Part shown: positions 8,518-16,761 of the stretch, in pieces
Numbering within the stretch: the first letter of the stretch is position 1
Layout of the letters: each line of letters begins with the position of its first letter
From: JAZKFT01 sp965246935
Lineage (GTDB): Bacteria; Bacteroidota; Bacteroidia; Chitinophagales; Chitinophagaceae
Length of the DNA: 64,000 bases
Reading direction: 5' to 3'
Assembly (NCBI GenBank): GCA_965246935.1
Contig: CBDFGC010000025.1
Coordinates: 186,001 to 250,000, forward strand
The notes under the pieces: generated by a model
The model's input: only the letters and a program-made list of their open reading frames with translations
The model's database searches: none
What the model was told of the DNA's origin: nothing
Position numbers and translations under genes: made by a program

Positions 8518-9567
8518 ATGATGGAACTAAAAAAACTAACCGTACATAATTATAAAAGCCTGGTAAATTTTGAACTGAATGAGCCAAATGCTTTTACGGT
8601 CTTTGCCGGGCCTAATGGGGCAGGAAAGAGCAATATTTTTGAAGCCTTGGAGTTTATTTCATATTCAAAAAAACTTGATATTTTAGAAGTTGAGAAATTC
8701 TTTGGAGGTAGAGATCAAATTAGAAATGTAAATTCAGATATATATAGCTATGAAATTACTATAAAATTTAATTCTTTTGAAAATCGTTCTTTACTTATTG
8801 GTAAAGAAAATGATAGTATAATTTGGTATCCACCTAAAGATTATCCTGGAACTTAGCTACTCCACTGAAGTTTTCTAAAGAGTTTAAAGATTTTAAAAAG
8901 AACAATCCCTTTTTCGCAAAAAGTGATTCTGATCAACAAAAAATTTTATAAAAATTTTCTTCATCTTTTTATTAATAAATCTGAACTCAACCATATCAAA
9001 TACACTTCCAACGAGCGCCTTCTTCCCGATGCTTCCAACCTCGAATCCGTTCTTAAACGCATTTTAAAAGATGAATTAATCAAAGAGGAATTCTTAGAAT
9101 GACTTGACCTTTTCATTCCCGGTTTCAGCAATATAGAAATTCATTCAGATAATATTGGCGGCACGGATACGCTGCTTATCTATGAAAAAGGCACTACAAA
9201 GCCTTTCACTAAAAACCTCATTTCCGATGGCACTTACAACATATTGGCTTTGCTTACGGCAGTATATCAAACCAACGAACCGCAATTCCTTTGTATTGAA
9301 GAACCGGAAAATGGTTTAAATCCTTATGTAGTAAGAACAATGGTTGAATTTTTTAGAAAACAATGCGAAGAAAAGGGCCATGTAATTTGGCTGAACACTC
9401 ATTCTCAAACATTGGTAAAAGCATTGAAACCCGAAGAGTTGATCCTTGTTGATAAAAAAAATGGAGAAACCACTATCAAGCAATTTTCTAAAGATTACAA
9501 ATTATACAGCCTTGATATGGACGAAGCCTGGCTATCTAATGCTTTGGGAGGCGGGTTACCATGGTAA
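8518..9567 (+). pseudogene. Broken OLD/RecF-like AAA ATPase
   Basis: The remains of an AAA-family ATPase of about 350 residues. The N-terminus is intact and has the Walker A motif FAGPNGAGKSN after LTVHNYKSLVNFEL. The C-terminal part has the Walker B motif FLCIEEPENGLNP and the H-loop region IWLNTHSQTLVKAL, as in SMC/OLD-type ATPases. In between, the frame is lost near 8850, runs in another frame (NLATPLKFSKEFKDFKKNN), shifts again near 8945 and returns to the original frame. A further TGA at 9100-9102 interrupts EFLE-stop-LDLFIPGF, where homology sense predicts Trp (TGG). So there are two frameshifts and one nonsense change. The stop overlaps the next gene by 7 bases (ATGGTAA), showing original translational coupling. 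Confidence 0.85.
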
Positions 9568-10164
9568 AAATTGGCTTTATTGCAGAAGGCGATTCCGAAG
9601 ATATTTTTTTGAAATCATCGTCGTTCAAATTGTATTTAAATCAGCTAGGGGTAGATACTTCTTCAGAACTAATTATAAACGCAGAAGGGAAGAAAAAACT
9701 CTACCATCCGACAGGTGATTTTTCAAAACTAAAAGCTCGTATAGATACATGGCTGCAAATACTTTCCGATAAAGGAGCACAAGTAGTGTTCCTGTTGTTA
9801 GATAGAGATAACGATGATAATTGTTATACTCAATTTAAGTCAAAGGTCCATCATCATCTGCAAAACATCATTATTGTTGCTACGCAGGAAATAGAGGCCT
9901 GGTATTTAGCGGATACGGAGGCAATGCAAAAACTTCTACACACTAAACTTAATGCAATTGACCAACCTGAATTTTCTGAAACCAATAGAAGAAATAGACC
10001 GGCTAATGCAGTTATATCGTAATAGAGGAGTATCAAATAAAAAAATCTTTAACAATAATATGCTTCGCTGCGGCTTCTCCCTTGTCAAAGCTGCTGCCCA
10101 CCCCGCCTGCTCCAGCGCTGCCTACTTTCAACGCAAGCTAATAGAAGCTGCACAAAACCGTTAA
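9561..10164 (+). pseudogene. Broken DUF4276-family protein paired with the AAA ATPase
   Basis: The first part (VKIGFIAEGDSEDIFLKS, then VVFLLLDRDND and IEAWYLAD) has the acidic EGxSE, DxDxD-like and EAW motifs of DUF4276 proteins, which are regarded as TOPRIM-like. The natural end (NNNMLRCGFSLVKAAAHPAC, then AYFQRKL) lies in the next frame up to 10164. One base has therefore been gained or lost near 9980, and the original frame stops at 10020-10022. Adjacent AAA ATPase and DUF4276 genes are a recurrent pair with predicted anti-phage function, similar in layout to ATPase/TOPRIM systems such as PARIS. Both partners are broken here, so the module is probably dead. Confidence 0.8.
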
Positions 10165-10202
10165 GTTTTTATAACCAAATCTTCAACGTGGAATTGCATT
10201 CG

Positions 10203-10210
10203 TAAGTTTG
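10203..10210 (+). promoter_or_regulatory. Putative -7 element for the MutS2-like gene
   Basis: TAAGTTTG fits the Bacteroidota -7 consensus TAnnTTTG and lies 86 bp before the chosen start codon. I see no convincing -33 TTTG at the normal distance, so support is partial. Confidence 0.35.
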
Positions 10211-10295
10211 CAGACTGTCCCACAGTTACTATTTACTTATGTATTCCTATGTGAATCTATGTGTAACTATGTGCCTCTGTGGTAAAAAAATAAGC

Positions 10296-12410
10296 ATGAA
10301 GTTTTACCCGGAATCTACCATCACCCAACTCGAATTCGACAAAGTACAGCAGCTGCTGGCAGGTCATTGCCAAACGGCATATGGCAAAGCAAAAGCATTA
10401 CAGTTACGGGTGCATACCCATATTCAATATATCCAGCTTGAGCTACAGCAAACTCACGAAAACAAAATATTGCAGCAAAGTGCCCAGGCCATTCCCGCCG
10501 ATTTTACCCATCCGCTGGAAAAAGAATTAAAGCTGCTCGGCATTCCCGGTGCCGTTTTATCGGAAGATGATTTTGTGCAGATCAGCCGCCTTTGCGAAGC
10601 CACTAACAATTTGTTCCGCTGGTTCAATACGGAAAGGAGAGAAGCCAACCCGGCGCTAACACAGGTAATTAAAGATAGTTATTTTGAAAAAGTTATCGCC
10701 GAACTGATCAGTAATGTAATTGACGACAGCAGCCAGGTTCGGGACAATGCCAGCCCCGAGTTGCAGAATATCCGCATGAGCCTGTACCGTAAAAGAACGG
10801 AGCTACGTCGGCTGTTTGCCCGTATTGTGCAGCGTATGAATAAGCAAGGCTACCTGGCCGATATTGAGGAAAGCTTTATTAATGGCCGCCGGGTACTGGC
10901 TGTTTTTGCCGAAAATAAACGCATGATAGGCGGTGTGCTGCATGGCGAAAGCGACAGCCGGCAAACGGCTTTCATTGAACCGGAAGAAACCACCGGCCTG
11001 AACAATGAAATCTATAGCCTGGAGAGTGATGAGAAAAAAGAAGTATATCGCATTCTGCGGCAGCTGACTGCCCAACTGAACCCATATGCATCACTACTGA
11101 AAAGCTATGTGCAAATCATCGGCGAGTTCGACTTTATCGCAGCCAAAGCAAAACTTGCTATTCGTATGGATGCCAGCCTGCCGGCTGTGGTAAACAAAGC
11201 ACATATCGAGTTATTCAAAGCCTATCATCCGCTGCTGTATTTATACAACCAGCAACAGCAAAAGCCTACCATTCCGGTAAACCTGACGCTGGATGAGAAG
11301 AACCGCATTTTGGTAATCAGTGGCCCGAATGCAGGAGGTAAAACCGTCACTATGAAAACGGTTGGCCTGCTGCAGGTAATGCTGCAAAGCGGATTGCTGG
11401 TGCCGGTTCATCCCGATAGCACGATGGGTGTGTTCCGGCAATTATTCATTCACATGGGTGATACGCAGAGCATTGAATTTGAATTGAGTACATATAGCAG
11501 CCACCTGCTGCACATGAAGCATTTCATAGAAAATGCAAATGGCAAAACCTTGTTTTTTATTGACGAATTGGGCGGCGGCAGCGATCCGAATTTAGGAGGA
11601 GCTTTTGCGGAAGTGATTATGGAGGAGTTAGCAAAAAAACACGCCGTAGGTATTGTAACCACACATTACCTGAACCTGAAAATAATGGCAAACCGGGTGT
11701 CGGGCATCATCAACGGGGCTATGCAGTTTGATGAGGAAAATCTGGCCCCACTATATCGTTTAAATGTAGGCAAACCTGGCAGCAGTTACACTTTCGCCAT
11801 TGCTGAACGGATTGGTTTACCCAAATATTTAATCAATAGAGCCCGAACGATTGTAAACGAAGACCAGTTCCGGCTGGATAAATTACTGAACCGTACAGAG
11901 CAGGACTTACAAAAACTGGAAGTGCGGGAAACAGAACTGGAGAAGCTGATTAAAGAAAACGAGCGCCTGAAAAAGGAAATGGCACAGGTGATGAACAAAG
12001 AGCGGCATCAGCAACAGATAGAAATATTGAAAGAGCAAAACCGCCTGCGGGAAGAACAGCTTCTGTACCTGAAGGACATGGACCGTAAACTAAAAACACT
12101 GGTAATGGAATGGCGGAAAACCGATAAAAAAGAAGAAGTAATTAAAATGATGCATGCCTTATTGTTTAAGCAAAAAGAGAAACAAGTGGCAGAAAAACAG
12201 CAGAAAAAAGTGGACAGTAAATACATAGAGCTTAATGGCGAAGTGCAGGAAGGCGATAAAGTAAAAATGAACAAGAACCGTCAGATAGGAACTGTAAAAG
12301 AAATCCGGGGCCGCAAAGCCATTGTGCAGGTAGGTGTTATTCCCATAACCATTGATATAACCGAACTTACAAAAGTGATAGACCGGCCGGAAGTCGTTGA
12401 CAATGAATAA
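10296..12410 (+). CDS. MutS2-like ATPase lacking the Smr nuclease domain
   Basis: A 704-residue member of the MutS2 branch of MutS ATPases. The N-terminal core and clamp region (LEFDKVQQLLAGHC onwards) is followed by the ATPase with Walker A GPNAGGKT near residue 343, the ST-like segment FELSTYSSHL, Walker B TLFFIDELGGGSDP and THYLNLK. A coiled-coil of about 120 residues follows, rich in Glu, Lys and Gln, and then a short KOW-like end (GDKVKMNKNRQIGTVKEIRG). The sequence stops there, whereas textbook MutS2 continues into an Smr domain of about 80 residues. I chose ATG at 10296 (MKFYPESTITQLEF) over the ATG at 10239 because the extra 19 residues are cysteine-rich and unlike the family. MutS2 suppresses recombination or rescues collided ribosomes in model species; the role here is inferred. 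Confidence 0.85.
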   Translation: MKFYPESTITQLEFDKVQQLLAGHCQTAYGKAKALQLRVHTHIQYIQLELQQTHENKILQQSAQAIPADFTHPLEKELKLLGIPGAVLSEDDFVQISRLCEATNNLFRWFNTERREANPALTQVIKDSYFEKVIAELISNVIDDSSQVRDNASPELQNIRMSLYRKRTELRRLFARIVQRMNKQGYLADIEESFINGRRVLAVFAENKRMIGGVLHGESDSRQTAFIEPEETTGLNNEIYSLESDEKKEVYRILRQLTAQLNPYASLLKSYVQIIGEFDFIAAKAKLAIRMDASLPAVVNKAHIELFKAYHPLLYLYNQQQQKPTIPVNLTLDEKNRILVISGPNAGGKTVTMKTVGLLQVMLQSGLLVPVHPDSTMGVFRQLFIHMGDTQSIEFELSTYSSHLLHMKHFIENANGKTLFFIDELGGGSDPNLGGAFAEVIMEELAKKHAVGIVTTHYLNLKIMANRVSGIINGAMQFDEENLAPLYRLNVGKPGSSYTFAIAERIGLPKYLINRARTIVNEDQFRLDKLLNRTEQDLQKLEVRETELEKLIKENERLKKEMAQVMNKERHQQQIEILKEQNRLREEQLLYLKDMDRKLKTLVMEWRKTDKKEEVIKMMHALLFKQKEKQVAEKQQKKVDSKYIELNGEVQEGDKVKMNKNRQIGTVKEIRGRKAIVQVGVIPITIDITELTKVIDRPEVVDNE

Positions 12411-12497
12411 TCACATGAATATCGTAGTGTAAAACAACTTTTGGTATGTAATCCTTGCAATGTCCTGTAAATCTTAAAAACTATAGTTCAGACTTTT

Positions 12498-12529
12498 TTT
12501 GGGAACAACCATCACTGCCATTACATTTG
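12498..12529 (+). promoter_or_regulatory. Promoter of tRNA-Ser(UGA)
   Basis: TTTG at 12498-12501, a 20-bp spacer and TACATTTG at 12522-12529 make a full Bacteroidota-type promoter (TTTG-N20-TAnnTTTG). The tRNA begins five bases after it, so the transcript has almost no leader. Confidence 0.7.
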
Positions 12530-12533
12530 CCGC

Positions 12534-12618
12534 GGAGAGTTGGCAGAGCGGTCGATTGCGGCAGTCTTGAAAACTGTTGACTGTAACAGGTCCTGGGGTT
12601 CGAATCCCTAACTCTCCG
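12534..12618 (+). tRNA. tRNA-Ser(UGA)
   Basis: The acceptor stem GGAGAGT pairs with ACTCTCC. The anticodon loop CTTGAAA lies between GCAGT and ACTGT and gives anticodon UGA. A long variable arm typical of type II serine tRNAs is present, and the T-loop is GGTTCGAATCC. The CCA end is not encoded. Confidence 0.95.
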
Positions 12619-12631
12619 CAGATGACAGGTA

Positions 12632-12675
12632 CAAAAAAACAGCCCGACTCTAAATCGTAGAGACGGGCTGTTTTA
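12632..12675. terminator. Bidirectional hairpin terminator
   Basis: CAGCCCG (12640-12646) pairs with CGGGCTG (12664-12670). An A-run lies upstream and a T-run downstream, so the hairpin can end both the tRNA transcript on the + strand and the convergent gene at 12705-13241 on the - strand. Confidence 0.85.
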
Positions 12676-12704
12676 TTAATGGGAGAAAGTATCTTAACAT
12701 TCAG

Positions 12705-13241
12705 TCATTCGTATGCATTTTTGCTATACTGGAGGTCAAAGGCCGATGCAACCACCTGGGTAATATACACATTCATAGATTCACCTTTGGAACTGCTATA
12801 TACAGGTATATCTACTGAACTTGACGGCCCCACATTAAACACTTCAGCGTACTCCGATTTGTACAGTTTACCGGTTTCTTCGAAGGTTGATACAGCTACT
12901 TGTATATAATCAATCGGCGCTCCTGTTTTGTTGTTCAGTTGTACTTTAATATTGTTGAACCCTCCGTTAGGGGAAGGATGGCTATAATTTACATCAGCCA
13001 GAATGAAGTTTTCCCAATCGCTACGCCACTTACCCGCACTTTTATCTGATTTAGTAACTGCCAGATCTTTAGTTTGAAGTAATGAATTATTGTTGTAAAA
13101 TGGTGCCTTTTTTACAGGGAATGTAAAAGGATTGGGATTAAGAATACTGAGAGAATGATTTTGTGAGAAGGGCGGCCTAAAAAATATGTTTTTTAGTTGC
13201 AACCAGAAATTATAGCCGTTAGGCAATTTGTGGGAATACAT
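12705..13241 (-). CDS. Hypothetical protein with FxLYD-like C-terminal half
   Basis: A 178-residue protein of unknown function. The first 70 residues are low in order (many Asn, Pro, Ser and Lys) with no clear signal peptide. The second half (NIKVQLNNKTGAPIDYIQVA, then VSTFEETGKLYKSE and SVDIPVYSSSKGESMNVYI) reads as an immunoglobulin-like beta sandwich of the FxLYD type, which often mediates extracellular or periplasmic contacts. The assignment is by pattern only. It is transcribed away from the polysaccharide locus and ends in the shared terminator at 12632-12675. Its promoter should lie in the stretch that also holds the 31-bp array. Confidence 0.55.
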   Translation of the reverse strand: MYSHKLPNGYNFWLQLKNIFFRPPFSQNHSLSILNPNPFTFPVKKAPFYNNNSLLQTKDLAVTKSDKSAGKWRSDWENFILADVNYSHPSPNGGFNNIKVQLNNKTGAPIDYIQVAVSTFEETGKLYKSEYAEVFNVGPSSSVDIPVYSSSKGESMNVYITQVVASAFDLQYSKNAYE

Positions 13242-13351
13242 AGAATGGATTTAAAATATTGAATAAATAGAAGACCGGTGTTGCAAATATATACACTATA
13301 ATTTCATAGTTGGATTGCTTGGTTTAATGCCTGTTTTAACTTATTCTATGT

Positions 13352-13568
13352 AAAAAGCATTATTTGCAAACTAATCAGCCTTTAAAATTATTATTTGAAA
13401 ATTAATCAGTTATAAAAAGCATTATTTGCAAATTGACCAGTCAAAATAAGCATTATTTGCAAATTATCGAGTTATAAAAAGTATTATTTGCAAAAATATC
13501 AACTGCAAAAAGCGATATTTGCAAATATGTGAGTTGTTAAAAGCAATAATTGCAAATCTGTCAATTAC
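13352..13568. repeat. Seven-copy 31-bp phased repeat array
   Basis: Seven consecutive units of exactly 31 bp start at 13352, 13383, 13414, 13445, 13476, 13507 and 13538. Each begins with a 19-bp block close to AAAAAGCATTATTTGCAAA, and TTG (or its equivalent) is at the same offset in all seven: the G lies at 13366, 13397, 13428, 13459, 13490, 13521 and 13552. The remaining 12 bp are looser, often with ATCAG-like sequence. 31 is not a multiple of 3 and the stretch has no open frame, so it is noncoding. 31 bp is close to three helical turns, so every block faces the same side of the DNA. Possible roles are an operator array for a regulator, curved DNA, or iteron-like sites. Confidence 0.9.
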
Positions 13569-14295
13569 GGCGACCAATACCTAGATTTTAAGAAAGTTTA
13601 TCAAGGCTATACACAGGCTTTCTTATAAAAATACCGAAGGCATGAAATGATGATAGAAAAAGGGTAGAAATATGAATTTACAACGTAGAAAGAGTATACT
13701 ATTTCCCTCCTTCAAAGTTGTAACTATAATATAGCCTTATTTACAGTCCATCTTCCAGGTGCTGTTTTATAAGGAAGTTTTGATACCTTATAAAGGAGAT
13801 ACCAGATTCATCAGGATTGAATTAACAGGGGAAGTTGATTTTATTGAAAATAGATCGTAGACCGTTTCTTTTGGATGCAGCTCACCATGTTTTAAACAGG
13901 TAGTTTGACCTATTATTTGATGCCCGGATAAGTTGTTTTGTGAACAAAAAAGTACTACTTTGCGCACTATTTTTGTCTTAATATTGTTTTAATCAAAACT
14001 AACTAACTAATCAAAACGCAATTTCTACGGCTTTGTCCTGGAATATAAACTTGTAAACAACGATTTTTTGCCTCATGTTTACGATGAAGAACTTTCCCAT
14101 ATGATTGTTCTTCTGATATTTTAGTAAGTATATATAATAAGATAAAACCTTTTACAATTTAAATCCATTGAGTCTTTTCTGTGAATACTTGGTGTGTTGA
14201 GAAATGATCGGTAATCAGGTTATAAAAATGTTTTTTCATTGCCCGAATATGAATGATATGTAATGAAAAGATGTTTAACCTAAATAAAACAAAGT
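13569..14295. other. Noncoding stretch upstream of the locus regulator
   Basis: About 730 bp without a supported gene. The only features seen are possible promoter elements near 13933-13975. The rest shows no repeat, RNA gene or recognisable coding remnant. Confidence 0.5.
13933..13975 (+). promoter_or_regulatory. Candidate promoter(s) for the regulator gene
   Basis: TTG at 13933-13935 lies 20 bp before TACTTTG (13956-13962), one base short of TAnnTTTG. A perfect TATTTTTG -7 match lies at 13968-13975 but without a well-spaced -33 element. Either would give a leader of about 320 bases. Confidence 0.3.
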
Positions 14296-15483
14296 ATGAA
14301 GGCACTAAAGTCAAAAGTGAAAGATATAATATCGTACGAAGTCGAACACTTGTTCGGGCGGAGGATCATTTCATCCGGTGACTGCAATGAATTAAGCAAT
14401 GAGATTTATCGGAAAACCACCCTTCAGCTAAATCCAAATACTTTAAGAAGGTTTTTTGGCCTGGTAAAAGCTAGTTATCCACCTGCCCAATCCACTTTAA
14501 TGATATTGGCAAAATATTGCGGTTTCGAATCGCTTGAAGACATTTACAAAATTAAAAATACAGGACCAATTGAAGACGGGATGATTAATCCGGAAACAGT
14601 ACTTCATTTTTTTGTTTCTATTTTTCGTGATTCAGTTATTATTCAGCCAAATGATAAGCTATTTATTAACATGGTAATACAAACCATTAAATTTTTAAAT
14701 GCAAATAAATTTCTTACAGATAAGTTTCAAAGTTTAATTGCCAAAACAACATCCGGAAACAATTATTACTTTGAACAACTGGTTAATGTAGATAGCCTTA
14801 ATTCCTTTTACGGAAACGGCTTGCGCTATTATGTAAAAGAAAAAGGTACGCCGGAAGCCGAGGTTTTTACTGCTTCCTTATACGTGTTTAAATATTGGTT
14901 AAGTGGTGAGGATGAAAAAGTAATGAAAAGTGCTGCGAAAATTTTGCCTTTTACTTATTTCGATACCATGCATCCTTGTATGTTAGCACGGCAATTTGCG
15001 GCTTTTTTGTTTTATCATAATGTAACCGGCACTGAAAGCGAAGACACAAGAATTGAAATGCATAAAAGCTATGCCGGGCTCAAAGCGTCGGCTGTTGACG
15101 ATAAACTTTTAAACCATTTTATTTACATCATCTCAGAAGCGCTGATGCTTACAGGCTTTCCGGAAGATGCCCTTTTTTACCTGAAAAAAATCAAAGTTCC
15201 GGAAGGGGATGTTGAAAATAATTATGATCCGTTCAACTACGCTCAAGTATATAATCTGACGGAAGCATTTGCCTTATACAATCTGGGTAAACATAAGCAG
15301 GCAGAGCATATTATCAAAGAAATTAAGTCTTCCGAATTTCCATTTCTGAATAAAAAGTTTTCAGGCATTTTGTACTTGTCACTTTTAAAAAAAATAAGGC
15401 CTGCAGACAAAGGCTTACAATATAAAGATCAAATGGTATCATGGATAAACGAAACTGGCTTTAAAAGATTAATGACGATCTGA
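14296..15483 (+). CDS. Helix-turn-helix-like N-terminus with helical-repeat C-terminus, putative regulator
   Basis: A 395-residue soluble protein. Residues 1-85 resemble a DNA-binding helix-turn-helix segment found in Bacteroidota (ELSNEIYRKTTLQLNPNTLR, then RFFGLVKASYPPAQSTLMIL and AKYCGF), where the NPNTLRRFFG helix would be the recognition part. The remaining 300 residues are all-helical with a TPR-like feel (AEAFALYNLGKHKQAEHIIKE), suggesting a protein-protein or ligand-sensing module. It lies between the 31-bp array and the UpxY gene, facing the polysaccharide genes, so it may control them; that is inference from place. A 484-bp gap separates it from UpxY. Confidence 0.6.
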   Translation: MKALKSKVKDIISYEVEHLFGRRIISSGDCNELSNEIYRKTTLQLNPNTLRRFFGLVKASYPPAQSTLMILAKYCGFESLEDIYKIKNTGPIEDGMINPETVLHFFVSIFRDSVIIQPNDKLFINMVIQTIKFLNANKFLTDKFQSLIAKTTSGNNYYFEQLVNVDSLNSFYGNGLRYYVKEKGTPEAEVFTASLYVFKYWLSGEDEKVMKSAAKILPFTYFDTMHPCMLARQFAAFLFYHNVTGTESEDTRIEMHKSYAGLKASAVDDKLLNHFIYIISEALMLTGFPEDALFYLKKIKVPEGDVENNYDPFNYAQVYNLTEAFALYNLGKHKQAEHIIKEIKSSEFPFLNKKFSGILYLSLLKKIRPADKGLQYKDQMVSWINETGFKRLMTI

Positions 15484-15967
15484 AAAGGTATTTGATAAGT
15501 GAGTAATTACTGTAGAATTTACTGATTGTTAGAAGAGTACTTATAAATCAAATAAATTAAACACACAGCCACTTTACAATAGCTTAATTTCAGAAAGCTT
15601 AATTTCGCTTTACTCTTGCATTGAATTTGTTAATAGATAGCTGGTTTAACTTGTACAAGAACAAAAATGGACAAACAAAAAAAATGACGTACAAATATCT
15701 TTGAATGCCCAATAAATAGAATGGCTTTACTATTGGTCTAACGGATGAATTTTCCTTTGTAGGCTTTTTGATTGATTCTTTGTACTGTTTATCATTTTTG
15801 AATTCGCTGTAATCCGGTTAGCTAAATTAAGTTACGCGTAAGTTATTATGAATCCTGGTTACACTCTTTAAAAAATTCAGATAGGAAATTTAAAATGGAG
15901 AAATAGTATTTGTAGATAATGTGAAGATATAAAGTCTGTAATAAGTTCACAATCTAAAGCTTTACTT
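15484..15967. other. Noncoding gap before upxY, probable long leader
   Basis: 484 bp with no supported gene. It contains one good -7 match, described separately, and would form a leader of about 260 bases in front of upxY. Long leaders are usual for UpxY-controlled operons, but no defined hairpin antiterminator is evident by eye. Confidence 0.4.
15696..15703 (+). promoter_or_regulatory. Putative -7 element of the upxY/polysaccharide operon
   Basis: TATCTTTG fits TAnnTTTG exactly and lies 265 bp before the upxY start. There is no TTTG at the usual 19-21 bp upstream, which lowers confidence. Confidence 0.35.
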
Positions 15968-16525
15968 ATGACTGCGGAAAAATATTGGTATGCTGTTTAT
16001 ACAAAACCCAGATGGGAAAAGAAAACTTCTGAATTACTGACCAAAAAGCAGATTGAAAATTATTGCCCGCTTAATAAAGTTATCAGGAGTTGGTCCGATA
16101 GAAAAAAAATGGTATTAGAGCCATTGTTCAAATCATACATTTTTATTAATACTACCGAAAAAGAACATACCCAAATCAGGCAAACCGTCGGGGTTCTCAA
16201 TTTTGTTTACTGGCTTGGAAAGCCCGCTGTTATTAAAAATGCCGAAATTGAAGCAATCCGCCAATTTCTAACGGAATATCAGAATGTAAAATTAGAGCAT
16301 GTAGATGTAAATATCTATGACACCATAAAAATCAAAAGGGGCCCTTTAATGGAACAGGAAGGAGATGTGTTGGAAGTAAAAAATAAATCAGTTAAAGTGT
16401 ATTTACCTTCAATGGGATATGCCCTTGTTGCAGAAGTTGAAAAATCAAATGTAGAGATTATTGCTAAAGCCAACCTTTTTCAGCGAAAAAAAGCTGCCGG
16501 GTTGCATTATCAAAAAGCAATATAA
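15968..16525 (+). CDS. upxY: UpxY-family NusG-like transcription antiterminator
   Basis: A 185-residue NusG paralogue. The NGN domain starts with KYWYAVYTKPRWEKKTSELL and has the VLEPLFKSYIFI strand and the VGVLNFVYWLGKPAVI segment of UpxY/RfaH-type proteins. A KOW domain follows (IKIKRGPLMEQEGDVLEVKN, then KSVKVYLPSMGYALVAEVE). In Bacteroides, UpxY proteins are encoded as first genes of capsule operons and keep RNA polymerase from stopping early in the operon. The place fits that role exactly: this is the first gene before about 45 kb of polysaccharide genes. No UpxZ-like inhibitor gene is seen next to it. Confidence 0.88.
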   Translation: MTAEKYWYAVYTKPRWEKKTSELLTKKQIENYCPLNKVIRSWSDRKKMVLEPLFKSYIFINTTEKEHTQIRQTVGVLNFVYWLGKPAVIKNAEIEAIRQFLTEYQNVKLEHVDVNIYDTIKIKRGPLMEQEGDVLEVKNKSVKVYLPSMGYALVAEVEKSNVEIIAKANLFQRKKAAGLHYQKAI

Positions 16526-16761
16526 TATTTCTGTATGCGTACAGCGCCCCGGTAAACCGGCGTATCAAATTCAGCCGGTCTGCTGGTTGCCACTTCGTTG
16601 TACAATTTTCCATTTCAAATCACATTGATTTTCATAAGGCTTTTGTGATGCATTATGTGCCAGTTCACCTGGATTTTAATACAATAACAACAAATAGAAA
16701 ACAAATATCAGGGCGGATGTAGTGAGTCCGCTGTAGCATCTATCTTATCAAATTAAATTTT

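Noticed and set aside
13352..13568. CRISPR array
   Set aside because: The repeat part is degenerate and the 12-bp spacers are too short and similar to each other; no cas genes are near. It is a phased direct repeat array.
13242..14295. Plasmid or phage origin with iterons
   Set aside because: No replication initiator gene is nearby and the surroundings are chromosomal; kept only as one option for the array.
16535..16561. Terminator at CCGGTAAACCGG after upxY
   Set aside because: The stem is only five pairs and there is no T-run after it; the operon most likely continues.
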